A stretch of DNA of 64,000 nt from assembly GCA_013397795.1 (NCBI GenBank), contig VZTJ01004023.1, positions 1,835,706 to 1,899,705 of the forward strand. Reading direction: 5' to 3'. The notes beneath the pieces were generated by a model that saw only the letters and a list, made by a program, of their open reading frames with translations, was not told where the DNA came from and did no database searches. Positions 37,345 to 48,480 of this stretch are shown piece by piece. The stretch is from Orthonyx spaldingii (taxonomy: Eukaryota > Chordata > Aves > Passeriformes > Orthonychidae). The translations under genes were made by a program, and so were the position numbers. Position 1 is the first letter of the stretch. Every line of letters begins with the position of its first letter.

Positions 37345-37822
37345 CTTGTTCTGGGCTCCCCAGTTTAAGACTGACATGGGCATAATGGTCTGAGTTCAGC
37401 AGAGGGCCACAGAGATGATTAAGTAGTGGCTTTTTTAGGAAGAGTGGCAGAGCTTGTTCAGCCTGGAGAAGAGACAGCTCAGGGGGATCTTATCAATGCA
37501 TTCAAACATCTCAGGGGTAGCAAAGAAGATGGAGACAGGCTCTTGTCAGTGCTGCTTGATGACAGAACAAGAGACTATGGGCATAAATTTAAGAAATTCT
37601 ATTTAAACTAAAGTAAACCCAAACCAAAACACTTTTACATCTAAAGGCTGGTTGTACACAGGAACAGATTCCCTAGGGAGTTTTGTGCAGTCTCCATCCT
37701 TGGAGACATTGAAAACTCAACTGGACCTGATCCTGGGAACCCTGCCCCAGCTGTCTCTTTTTGAATGAGGTTGGGACCAGATGTTCTCCACAGGTCTGTT
37801 CCCATCTCTCTGATCCTTTTTC
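37345..37822 (+). mobile_element. CR1 LINE fragment, older subfamily
   Basis: Recognisable parts include 'gagggccacagagatgat', 'ttgttcagcctggagaagag' / 'acagctcagggggatcttat', 'caatgcattcaaacatctc', 'aagaagatggagacaggctc', 'cacaggaacagattcccta', 'gcagtctccatccttggaga' and 'ggttgggaccagatgttctc'. A frame at 37426-37611 preserves remnants of the ORF2 C-terminus, including LVQPGEETAQGDLINAFKHL. The reading frame is broken and the 3' end lacks a clear 8-bp terminal repeat. Together with 36405-36640 it may be a second piece of the same old insertion split by later change, or an independent one. Confidence 0.9.
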
Positions 37823-40800
37823 TGAAAATGGGTGGAAGAAAGGAAATACTTCCTTTTGTAAAATTTCTGGAGCAAGTGAATCTTTGTACATTTCGTTGGT
37901 ACTGTTAAACTAAATGCGGCAGGATGGAAACCTGAGATTTGATCCTTTTAAATATTAATGGCTCTCTGCTACCTAAGTGAATGGCAGCTGGAATTAGGTG
38001 TGAATGGTGACATCAATACCCTACCGTCACTTAGACTTTTGCCATTGACTTGTGCACAGTCAGGATTTTGGTGTAAATTGCTCAAAGTGGAGAACTACTG
38101 TTGATATTAACGCTGCTGTTTTCATTCTGGATCAGTACTCGTTACTTGTTTAAAGGAAGGGCTTAAATCTGTGTACTATAGAAGTATATAATGAACTTTG
38201 GTTTTATGCTTTGTAAAACAAAAATAAAAGTACATTCTGTAACAGGGATCTGGCAAGAAGAAAATAACTTGCGGCTTATTCATCAGTGTTATGAAATAAG
38301 TGTAATCGTACTCTGTGAGCAGTGGAGGGCTAAGTTTATGTCTGAGTTTTCAGTGACAACCCAGAACTCCAAACTTGCAGACTCTTTCCCAGTCCTGATA
38401 TCTTCCTGGTTAAGTTGCTTCCCAAAATGAAAGCCTTACCATTCTAAAGGAATACTGTAAATATGTATCTTTATTCTAGTAATGTAATTCTTCCTAAAAT
38501 AGTAGAAACAAAGAAAGCAAGGAGGGATAGTGGTTCCTTGAGGAAGGCTTTTATCCTGGCTTGTGAAGGAAATATCCCCCTACATCTGAGAGATGAATCA
38601 TGCAGAGATGTGCTGGAATAGTTCTAGTCGCAGTTTATGATTCCAAAGAAATTTTCTTGTACATTTTGTTAAGGTAAGATACACCTTTCTTTTTTTTTTT
38701 TTTAAATCAACTGAACTACCTAAAAAATGAAAAAATCAAGATCTGTCCCAAAGGGACTCTTGGACAGAGATTTTTGTTCCATGATGAGAGGCAGAGTCAG
38801 AGCTGTCCAAATAATGAAAAACAGATTCCTGAAGTGGGTTTTTTTGAAGGGAGACTCAAATTTGATTTATTGTTCATTGTAGGGTCTGTTTATCTCTTGT
38901 TGTGAATTTTCATGTGGCCACTGGTATACATCAAAATGTTGTGAAAGTTTAATAAAAGTTTGAATGTGAAGTGCATTTACATTATTTATTGTTCTATTCT
39001 ACTTCTGTTTAAAATGTAACAATAATGTGCTATCTAGTCAGACAGCTGGAAGTATTCAGTAGCTAATCAAATGCCATTAAAGGCACAATGTGAAACTGGA
39101 ATACAAACCAATTCTTTCTAGGAATACTTTTAGTCTAATTTTAGTTGGCCAGATAGTAACTGTAAATTCTGAGCACATTTGTAGAAATTAAAAGCTGCTT
39201 GTGAGATGCTTGCAAGAGATGGCAATCCATTTGGTTTTGATCCCCCAGAAAGTATTATGTAGCTAACTGTCGTTAGCCTGTGTTAGCGAGTCACGTCTCT
39301 CACAAAATAAAGGAAAAAAAGTCATATGCCCTGTCCTTGTCAGAGTGTAACGCCAGCTGTAAGAGGATTTCACTTTCACTTGTTGGCCCTTACAAAATGC
39401 TATGGTGCAGTCAGGCACTAAGAAGGGAAGACAAAGGTTTGTAATGTAAAATTCAGTTGTAGGTGGTGTCAAACTGGACAGTAGCTCCAAAATGCTGTGT
39501 CAGTTGGTCTACTAGGACACACTGCTGAGTGTGAAGATGCTTTTCTCTTTAGAAGGTAACTTCATAACTTTTGTGACAACAATCAAAGAGCATTTCTGTG
39601 ACCTCATTTGCATTTGTGCCTTCAGCAGTGGTTTAACTGCCATGGTTATCAAGTCTGAGACATGCTCCTGGTGGCACCTCCAGTGCCTTCTAAACTTGCT
39701 GTAATAAAAATGATAATGCTTTGACCATCAAACGACAGTAGCATGAATCCCCTTTACATGCTTGCTCATGCTGCTGTCATACAGCAGAAAGTGAGCAACT
39801 AAAATACCAAGGTTGCTTCTCAGACTGTGCCAGTATACTGAAAGATGGGTAGAGAGATCAGTGGAGCTGCAGGTGTAAGTGTTCCATAATTTGTGAAGGA
39901 TTTCAAAGGGTGGGTATTTCTCATAGAGTAAAATGTGGTTTCTATCCTCTCTGAGTTTGGGAGGGTCTCTGCAAGTGCTCATGCTTTCTTCTGTTTACAT
40001 GTTCTTATTTTTTATATTGGGAAGGAACCACTTAAAAGAACAACAGACATAACTAGAGAAGTGTGCAGACAATGTGATGGCAAGTGAATGCAAAGTACTG
40101 TGTACTGGAAGGGAAAAAATAGTATGTCACTGTATTTGCACTCTCTTAAATTAACTGTGTCAACTGAGGCAAAGGAATCCTCTATCACAACAGACACCTC
40201 AGTGCCAACTGCTCAATAGGAGCCTGCAGATAAAAAGTTAAAGAGCATGGTGAAGTTGCAAGATGAGCAGGTGACAACATAGTACTGCCATAGGCACAGT
40301 ATTCAGATCCTGTCTGAATCACTAAGAGCGGTTGCTGATCGCTGGCTCTCAAATTATAAGACTGAAAGGGATATTGGAAAAGTTTGGGAAATCAAATTGA
40401 GGAAGGACTGTGGCCAGATGGGAAAGGTTAGCTGGTTTGACCTGGAAAAAAGGGGTGACCACTTGACCAGAGTCAGAAGGGTTGCAGCTCTTCCATTCGT
40501 GTGCAGGATCAGGGCTGAAGCCTGTTACTGGGTTCTAAAGAACTCACACCAACCATGGTTTTAAAGGCCATGCTCCAAAGTTTTATGTCCCTTGGATTCA
40601 CTACTCTTAAATTTAAGAGTCAGCTTTATTATTTTAACTAGTTTACAAGGAGACAATATATGGGAGCGCATGGATTTCTCTAGCAGGGTTGCTTTTTTTC
40701 CCCATAAACTTGCTCTTCTGGAATGTTGAACGCACGGAAAAAAAGTTTATTGGAAATTATTGTATTGGAAAATGGCCTTAGCTATTCCCTAGAAAGAAGA

Positions 40801-43059
40801 GAAGCGAACATAGGGTCAATTTACAACCTGACCTGAAAACACAAAGTTGATAATCGGCCGTCATTGCTTATTGTATCTATCATCTGATTTGTTGAAATGC
40901 TCAATAAATCCACTATTAGGAGAGAAAGTGCTTACATGCATTTTTTTCTTTAAAAAAAATTAAACAACAAAATAAAAGATTGATTGACAAGACATCAATA
41001 AAGCTTTGAGCACACACTGCTGACCTTTTTTCCTTTGCACTGCAATCTGTGTTTATTAGAATTCAGCTCCTATAAATACGTTTCTGTGGATAAAAAAGCA
41101 AGCAGCTTCTTAGGAGTTTTGTTCAATAAACTTCTGTGAAAATTCTAAAGACTTAATACATGGCTTTCAATTTAATTCATTCTGTCTTGCCTTCTTAAAA
41201 ATAAGATATAAGTGAGGATGAAATAGGTTTAGCTGGTGAAATCTTTTTTCTAAAGCTGTATTCTTAAAACTCACCCTTCCTTTTTAATGTCTGCTACAGC
41301 AGTTCATTCAGAACAGACAGGAGATATATCATCTCACGCCTGGTACTGTAGGCTATTTCTTCTCTTTAAATAAAAACATCTTATAAATCTGTGCTGCACT
41401 TGAGTGTGGTGAGCACTCAGGTTAGCGACTTCAAAAGTAGAGCTGCAATAAGGTTTTGGCAGGCACTAAAGAATACTGACCAACTCCTTAGACCTTATTT
41501 TCTATTTGATCTTTCTGAGAAGAAAATCTCTCCAGAGCCATTCAAAACTGTAAAGGTGGCACAGCAATGATGTCAGGCCTTTTAATTTTATTGCCTAGTG
41601 ATATTCCTGTATTAGGGGTTTTGTGCTTAAAGCCCTGCCTCTTGGAGCCCTGTGAGAATCTCACTCATTCTGTTTTGATGAAGTAAATGTGTAGTTGGTG
41701 TTGCTCTAAGAAAAAGTTAAATAGAAACCCTAGGCTGAAATGGTCAAAATTTGAAGCCTAATGATGGAAGTGCCTAGATGGAATCTCAGAATCCTTGACA
41801 TGTGTTTAACTGAGTGGAGCCTTCCTCTGTCCTGGTGTCAGACGAGCTGTATGTTTTTACTGAACTGTTCTGTTATGGTAAAAAAAGCCAGTGCTATCAG
41901 ATTTTGTCCCAGAGTTTTCTTCTTCCTTAGTAATTCCTAAAAATTAATTGTCTCTCTTCACCATTTTCTATTATTCTCTTCTAACACAATGTTGTTGGCT
42001 CAAGCAAATTTGTCTTGATTAATGATACTAACCTCTGATTAATTTAATTTAGACGATTTTCTCCCCTTCTCTCCCTGTGATGTTTTGGTGTGGTGGCTCT
42101 TTTGTTGGGTTTTTTCCCTACAATCTCTCTCTCATTTTGTTTGACAGGAAGGTTCTTCACTAGGTACTGGCTGGTTTAGGGGTTCACAGAATGAAAAATT
42201 GGAAAAAAATTGCTGGTAGTTCTTGTAAGACAACCTACAAAGAACATCTGCCTGACACCCGGAATGGTCCCGTGTAGCACAAAAACACACCTGGAGTGCT
42301 CAAGCTCAGAGGTACCTGCACAAGTGGGCTCTTCCCCTGTGCTAAAATTGATATTCAGAGGGCCTTTTCTTCTGTTGGACACTGGGTGGGAGTTGGTTTG
42401 GCTATTTATATTAGTCTAAATATTTTTAAATACTGACGGTAATTGGTTTTCTTCCTCTGTGTTGCTCTCATCCAAGTAGGGATAAAATTACTAAACTGTC
42501 TTTGAAAAGGGTTTATAGTTCCTCAATGGGATAGATTGTATACACAGGAAGTATTATCCTACTTGGTCTCTGCTTGTGTTACACCTGGCAACACCTGGGA
42601 CAAAAGCATTGAATGTGATTATTCCTCGATTTTGACTATGCCATGTCATGACTGGGGGAAGGTTGCACACAGAGCAGATGATGGTCCTCTTGTAAACCAA
42701 AAAGTGAGAAGGAAGAAGGCACATAGCACTCTGCAAAGACAATAAAAAGTGGAGTTTTCTTTGTCCTCTCCTACATCTACAGGGGAAAAAAAAGCGCATT
42801 TTAGGTGACTTTATCAAATGCAAGAACTTAATAAGATTTCCTAGTACCAGGAAGAAGGTGGTACACCGTTTTAGAAATCCTGTACCTTTATAATACATAC
42901 CATATACTACAAAATCATTCCCATTTCTGTACTATATATCTAAAGACAGCCACACACCAGTCAAATTTTATCTATTAAATAAAAGACTTTAAAGAGACAT
43001 GCAAGCATTTCTTTCAGATGCAAGAGGACTATATAGAAATTTCATTCTGCTTATTCAGT
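37823..43059. other. Unique AT-rich DNA, no gene seen
   Basis: T run of 14 at 38690-38703. Sequence 40330-40520 has a composition reminiscent of degraded repeat (purine-rich, 'gacctggaaaaaaggggtga') but I cannot assign it. Open frames up to 89 codons (for example 37124-37393) show no domain. The 42.2-42.4 kb patch is open on both strands without recognisable content. Confidence 0.5.
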
Positions 43060-43330
43060 AAAAAATTATTTCACAAGCTCTGATCATTAGGATTATTATT
43101 AATTACTATGCCATTCAGCTGTGCTGACAAAAAAAATTCTTTCAGATATTACTGAGCACATTAAAAAATATTGGATTAAAGAATTAGCTCTGCCAGATTT
43201 TAAATAGAGCAAAATAAAATCTGAGCACATACAAGGTGGTAATTTATGTACTTCCATCGCACATTGTTTGAATAGTTTGTATTATGGATGTGAAATTGCC
43301 CTCAAGGAGGTTAGTTAAAGTAATAAAGGC
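43060..43330. other. Possible conserved non-coding element
   Basis: AT-rich but information-dense sequence with several homeodomain-like sites ('gattattattaattactat', 'ggattaaagaattagctc') and a CAGCTG E-box. No repeat. An acceptor-like 'aaaattctttcag' ends at 43146 but no exon follows. Regulatory assignment is by texture only. Confidence 0.2.
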
Positions 43331-43527
43331 TTCCCTATGCCTCAGGAGCCACCACTCCCTTTGTTATATGACCTGTCTGTGACTTCTGAGCTCAACTCAT
43401 TATGAAGACAGACAAATGTGTATTTTAAGTCTTCTTGAAAGCTTTTCAGGCATTATGTTTAGTGGTGAGGTACCTTTTTTTTTCTCATTTTCTAAACTGG
43501 TTGCAATTGAGAGCATGAGGGAGAAGA

Positions 43528-43838
43528 AATAATCATAGAATTGGTTAGGAAAGACTTCTAAGATCATCAAGCATGACAATTAACTCAGCACTGTCCCTAA
43601 GGGCCACATCTACTTGTCTTTTAAATACCTCCAGGGTTGGCCACTCCACCACTTCCCTGGGCAGCCTGTTCCAATGCTTGACAATCCTTTTGGTGAACAA
43701 ATTCTTCGTAATATCCAATCTAAACCTCCCCTGGTGCAACCTGAGGCTCTTCCCTCTCATCCTGTCGCTTCTTACTTGAGAGTGGAGACTGAACCCCCCA
43801 CCTGGCTACAACCTCATTTCAAGCAGTTGTAGAGAGCA
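43528..43838 (-). mobile_element. CR1 LINE 3' fragment, minus strand
   Basis: Reading the minus strand, the segment runs from 'tcattgctctctacaactgc' through 'gtagccaggtggggggttca', 'ggtgcaccaggggaggttta'-like text, 'ccaatctaaa' complement and ends at 43530 with the complement of 'aatcatagaattggttagg', the CR1 terminus. A 71-codon frame (43760-43545) keeps the ORF2 C-terminal signature: LRLHQGRFRLDITKNLFTKR and KHWNRLPREVVEW, very close to the usual avian CR1 C-terminus, so this copy is among the less diverged here. It is 5'-truncated and non-functional. Confidence 0.95.
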
Positions 43839-44143
43839 ATGACCCTTTTTTTTCCACAAAGATAAAAGTCACAATCAGACCCCTTGAAGAGTTTTGTGTG
43901 CCTTGTTTTGGTTTGTTTTAAGGTAGGTGAGTGGTTGAATGAATTTAAGGTAGAATGAGGTTGTCGATGCTGGAATTTCAGAGCAGCATGGGTACCACAT
44001 GCTCACTCTAGTGCTGCTTTAGCTTAAAATCAAACCTGTTCATCCCACCCCAGGGTTGTGGCACAGTGTGCCCCAATTCCATGAGACATCTTTGGCCCCA
44101 TTTTATCTTGTGCTCATCGTTGGCCTCATTGCAGTGAGCCAAA
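43839..44143. other. Spacer before CpG-rich patch
   Basis: T-rich then mixed sequence, no repeat recognised. A plus-strand frame of 117 codons begins at 44056 and runs into the CpG-rich patch; no domain recognised. Confidence 0.5.
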
Positions 44144-44760
44144 GGCACCCGTTTGCCTGCGGTATCGCAGTAGGACTGTCAATGTATTGGGCCAAATTTC
44201 ACTTCACCTTAGCCCACTCCTCAGTGTGGTGGTCACCGTTTTGGTCTGAGGGCACCAGCAGGACCTGTGTGTGTTTGGGAACAGTGGTGTTTCCAGGCAG
44301 GCTCTTGGAAAGGAATATGCAGCTTTCAGCCGAGAGTACGGGAAGGTGCCAAAGCCGCCACTCCGTCCTTGGGCCCTCACGGCTCCTGGCGGTGACGGGG
44401 CAATCGTGAGTCCTGTCGATTTAAACGCAACGTAGAGCTTGGCTGACAGTCCAGCATGTGTTTCACATCTTCAAACTACGGCTTTAAAAGAACCCAAATG
44501 TGGCTGTTGCAGCAGAGAGCCGAGGCCTTTGCAGCAGCCTGTGCCCCGCTGGCAGCTGATGGGCGGCCGGGATCGAGGAGCGCCCAGATTGGGGTGTGCA
44601 GCTCTAGGAGAGCGTCCCGCGGGGTGGGGCTCACCATTGCCACCCCACAGGGCTCGGAGTAGTGGGGAATGACCTTCCCTGAGAGCCAGGAGGGTTGGGG
44701 ATGAGCCTTCCCGAAGCGCTGCTGGTGTGGCGAGGGCGTTGCTTCGCATGTAAGTGCTCA
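44144..44760. promoter_or_regulatory. CpG-rich patch, candidate promoter/first exon
   Basis: By hand I count about thirty CpG dinucleotides in roughly 610 bases, in a GC-rich segment (words such as 'gggcggccgggatcgaggag', 'agagcgtcccgcggggtg', 'ggcggtgacggggcaatcg'), whereas flanking DNA is strongly CpG-poor. GGGCGG at about 44561 resembles an Sp1 site. The patch ends at a donor-like sequence GCAT|GTAAGT at 44749/44750, consistent with a first exon on the plus strand. Several overlapping frames (44056-44409, 44439-44672 plus; 44471-44779 minus) reflect high GC, not demonstrated coding. It may be a promoter of a non-coding transcript, an alternative promoter, or a GC-rich patch without function. 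Confidence 0.4.
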
Positions 44761-46034
44761 TCATCTGTACCAGCAGCAAATGTGGTGGGTAGAGAACTTT
44801 TTTTATGAGGTATCGATTTCTTGTGTTTAATTGAAGGTTTAAGAAGAAAAGGCATTGAACTCTGAAAGTTGCTGTAAACTTAGAGGGCTACACTGCAGAA
44901 GACTTGTTTGTACCCATGTGGTGCTGAGCAGGTCACTGCCTAACAACCTTCAGGGGGGCTGTCTGTGGAAAACCCCAGATGGCTGAGGTACAATTGGGAA
45001 AAATAAGCAGAAATGCTGTAAAATAATAACTTCATAAGTGTTCTGTTTCTAGCCTCATGCTGGTTTTGCAGTAGCTGGTGAATTTTCTGAGTATGTGTGT
45101 TCAGAAGTACCAGACAATATTTGCAAATTTTCCTGGCTGCAGATGATTCAGGGGAAATACCGTGGGAGTGAAGGCATTGGGGCAGTGCTGGAGAGCCGTG
45201 GCAGGTCCCCTGCGTGGTGCTTTGCAGCAGGATACGTGGGCTAGCAGAGCACTGGTACTCAGGTTTTCAGGAGATAGATGGGTGCTGAGGTTGATTATTT
45301 TTAAAGTTATTCTCTCTAAGATTCAGTAAAAATTCATTGTTTGGAGAAAAAAAGGTGTTGAAAAAGCCTCTTTGCTAGGATGTTTGTTAGAAGTGCAGAC
45401 AATTTTTTCATCTTAGCAAATATTTGTAGGAAATCTTATATGTAGAGGTGTACTTGGTTTGCCCTGCAGAATTTACCAGGGTGCATTTGGGAGTATTTTG
45501 CTCACTCAGCTGTAATCTTAACATGAAGTGTAGAACTCGGTACACCATTTCCATTTCAAAGATCACTTAATATCATTTCTGCAAATTTTTTAATTTGTTT
45601 AATTAAACTTAGCACTCCATTCCACTTCATTAGATCTATTTAATTTTCATGTATCTAAGCAGTTTTTCAAGTACATAATTAAAAGAATAGTTTTACAAAA
45701 TCAGTACTTTTTTATATTAACATCCTCCAGAACAGGAACTATATTTTCCTGTTGATTAGCACATGATGATAAAAGCATTAGCATAAAGTAATAAAAAGGA
45801 AGTAATCTAGTCCTGTTTAAAATGTCCACCCTGAAGCTGGCCAGCAGGTATTTTGAAGAATGATAAAATTTACCGAAACTTTGTAGGAAAAGGGAATGCA
45901 ACATTAACCTTGATATCAATTTTGTGCTGACAGTGGGGAGTGTTCTTCATGAAGGGAAAAGGTGTCTATTGTGCAATTGGGAGTTCAGCTTTGGGTTTCA
46001 GTTCAAGTACCATGCAGAGGTGGATTTCATTAAC
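44761..46034. other. Unique DNA, no gene seen
   Basis: GC content falls back quickly to background. No repeat or exon recognised. A 72-codon minus-strand frame at 45701-45919 has no domain. Confidence 0.5.
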
Positions 46035-46130
46035 ACAGTTCTTGCAGCTGAAGTAACTGGGATGCAGAAAAGGTGACTTGCACATGGTCAATGAACTGGA
46101 AGCTGAGCTAGCAGAGCTGCCAGCAGTTTT
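46035..46130 (-). mobile_element. Weak MIR-like SINE relic
   Basis: Plus-strand text 'gaagtaactgggatgcagaa', 'aaggtgacttgcacatggtc' and 'gaagctgagctagcagagct' follows the reverse complement of the MIR core ('...ctgaggcacagagaggttaagtgacttgcccaaggtcacacagctagtaagtggcagagc...'). Divergence is high, so this could be coincidental. Confidence 0.35.
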
Positions 46131-48199
46131 CTCATACTTTCTCAGAGAGGAGACAAGACTGCAGTGCTTCTCACACTGCCTAGTGGCTACAGCCTATGGA
46201 TGTCTGGAGCAGGAGATAATGTTTTAGAAATTGATCTTTGTGTAGAATGAGGATTAATCCCATTTGCATTTTCTTCTGATAGGCCAGTGGTATGACTGAA
46301 GGGAAGAAATTACTATATACCTTCATCATCATCACCTTAGTAAAATAAAAAATGCTGTGTGGTTATATGTTATACAGTTTCAGTCTGTAGCTACTTGGAA
46401 AATGAGCATCAAATATAAATGGAAAAGGTGAGGAAACAATGTCTTATTCCACAAGAGCCACCTACAAGTGCCTTACACTCAATAGCCTGCAGGATTCATA
46501 TAATGAAAACTAAACTACAGTACAGCAACAAGATGAATCTGTGTAATTTAGTTCCCTGAACTCACACTAACTTCTGTGTCCTTTGAAGCTGATTTTCAAT
46601 ACATTCTTCTGCTAAACTGTTTTCTGCAGCTGGAATTTTGTATGCCAGAAGACATACAGTACTGAGGAGTGAGTGAATCATTCGCCAGTGTATTTGGAGA
46701 CTTTGTTGTGTGCATGTGCTTATGTATGTTTGTGTGTAAATATTTGAGGGTGTTATTTAAAACAAAATATGAAGACTGAGAAACATGTGTTCCTGATTTA
46801 GTTCCCTACAATGGCAGACCGCTGTCTCCCAGATTTCTTCCTTCCAAAGGCCCTACAAATTGTGCACCATGTGCCAAAGTGCACCGTGCACATCACGGGA
46901 CACCTCACCCTACGTGTGACAGTGTGCACAGTATATGTTGCCATTAGACATTGAAGGCATTAATTGGTCAGCCAAAAGTCCATAAATCCTCTTCTGCAAG
47001 AGGAAGATGAGTGAGATTTGTGGCATAGCTGAGATCCACTTGAGTTTAGATGTCATTTTAATCCTATGCAGCTTCAGAATGAAATCAAAGTAAATGGAAC
47101 TATTTCAAGTCCATGTCTATGGATAAATGTTAGAAAAGCTCTGTCAATGCACAAACATTATACTTGAAAAATAATATTGTGAACCTTGAAAATGCGGAAG
47201 CTTACACTGTATCTGACAGTTCAGCTCCAATGGATATAATTAAGCCAAGGTTTATTGAAATTAGATTATTTTTAGTGTATTTTCATGTGTCTTATGTAGA
47301 ACAAAATTAACTACATGTGGCTAAGTCTAAAGGCAGGTGAGGTAAATGGCAATCCTTGGGCCTCACATCAAGCTCTCTGAGAGTTTTTCTTGTAAAAGGG
47401 AGGAGCAGAACGTTTCCATAACACTTGAAAACCAATAGGATTAGCAGCTCTATTAATAAAACTCTTAACCAAATCTACTGCTCTCTCAAATTTCAGCATT
47501 ATGGATATTGGTAAAAACTGCTGAGGTTAAAGGATTAGTTATTTACCTGTTTCTTTCTGGATACATCCTTTAATTTGCATGTATAAGGCCATTGCTAGTT
47601 GGTGAGGAATGTTTCCATGATAGGCCAGGCCTCAGAGCAGTACTTGATGTGCTGATAGCACTCAACTGGTGAGTTCACCTGGATCTTGGCATCTGTGTCT
47701 TGCTCCTTGCAGGAGGTTGTGGAAGCTGGTGTGCAATGATCATACAACCTGAGCATGTTTATTTGGCAAGAGGAACAAAGCATAGGAGAGACATGACAAT
47801 AAGCAGTTTACACGTGCGTCTGTTTGACATGAAAACTGATCAGCACGGGCTGGGAAACCAAACGGATCTGACTCACAGGTCAGGTGGATGGGTACACCCA
47901 GCCCACTGCAAGTGGTGAGACCTGGCCCTTGGCTTGCTCTAACATCAGCCACTGCTGGTCCCCGCTGATCTGCAGAAAAGGGGACCATTGCTGATCCCTC
48001 ATTTGGCTTGTTTTTCTTTAAATATTATTGCTGAACTAAACTGGTGCCGTAAATATCGCAGTAACCAGGCTAACCCACCATCTTTATAAGCTACTGCAGA
48101 GCCACTCCGGGACTCCTGCAATCCTATTAAGGAAGCTTGGTCCCTAGTTGCTCTGAAGAGGAGGAGTGTGCTCTTTGAACTATATTCTGAGAAGATCAG
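46131..48199. other. Unique DNA, no gene seen
   Basis: The stretch 47180-47330 is dense in AT-rich motif words and might be constrained. Frames around 47595-47990 on the minus strand (62 and 82 codons) have no recognised domain; an AATAAA on that strand (47758-47763) lies inside the frame, not after its stop, so it gives no gene support. Confidence 0.45.
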
Positions 48200-48480
48200 T
48201 GTGTTAAATATTTCAGACTTAAACAGGAATTAGCAACATTGTTCTGTCTGAAAGTGATTAATTTTGAGAGCTCCTCTGGCAATCGCTGTTAAAAGTCTTT
48301 GTATTAAATTTGCCATATTGCAGTCTCTGTTTCCATTCCATGTTTGAATGGCAGTTCATTCCACAGGCTCGGTGCAGGGGAATTATGATGGTATTCAATT
48401 AGCCAGGTAGCCTCTGAAGATTTGCTAATGTATAAAATAGAAATCCACTCTTAAAGCTTCTCTGACATGCACTTTCATTT
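48200..48480. other. Possible conserved non-coding element
   Basis: Non-repetitive, motif-dense sequence ('gtgattaattttgagagctc', 'cattccatgtttgaatggca', 'attcaattagccaggtag'). Texture resembles developmental enhancers of vertebrates. No exon or repeat recognised. Confidence 0.2.

Noticed and set aside
40330..40520. Possible degraded interspersed repeat
   Set aside because: Purine-rich texture only; no CR1, MIR or other consensus words could be matched.
43545..43760. 71-codon minus frame as a host gene
   Set aside because: Its residues are the CR1 ORF2 C-terminal signature; it is part of the transposon.
44056..44409. 117-codon frame with a hydrophobic N-terminal part suggesting a membrane protein
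   Set aside because: It overlaps the GC/CpG-rich patch where stop codons are rare on both strands; the minus strand is also open, and no family is recognisable.
47595..47990. Minus-strand frames with AATAAA, considered as an LTR or gene end
   Set aside because: The signal lies inside the open frame, and no LTR ends, primer-binding site or duplicated partner could be found.
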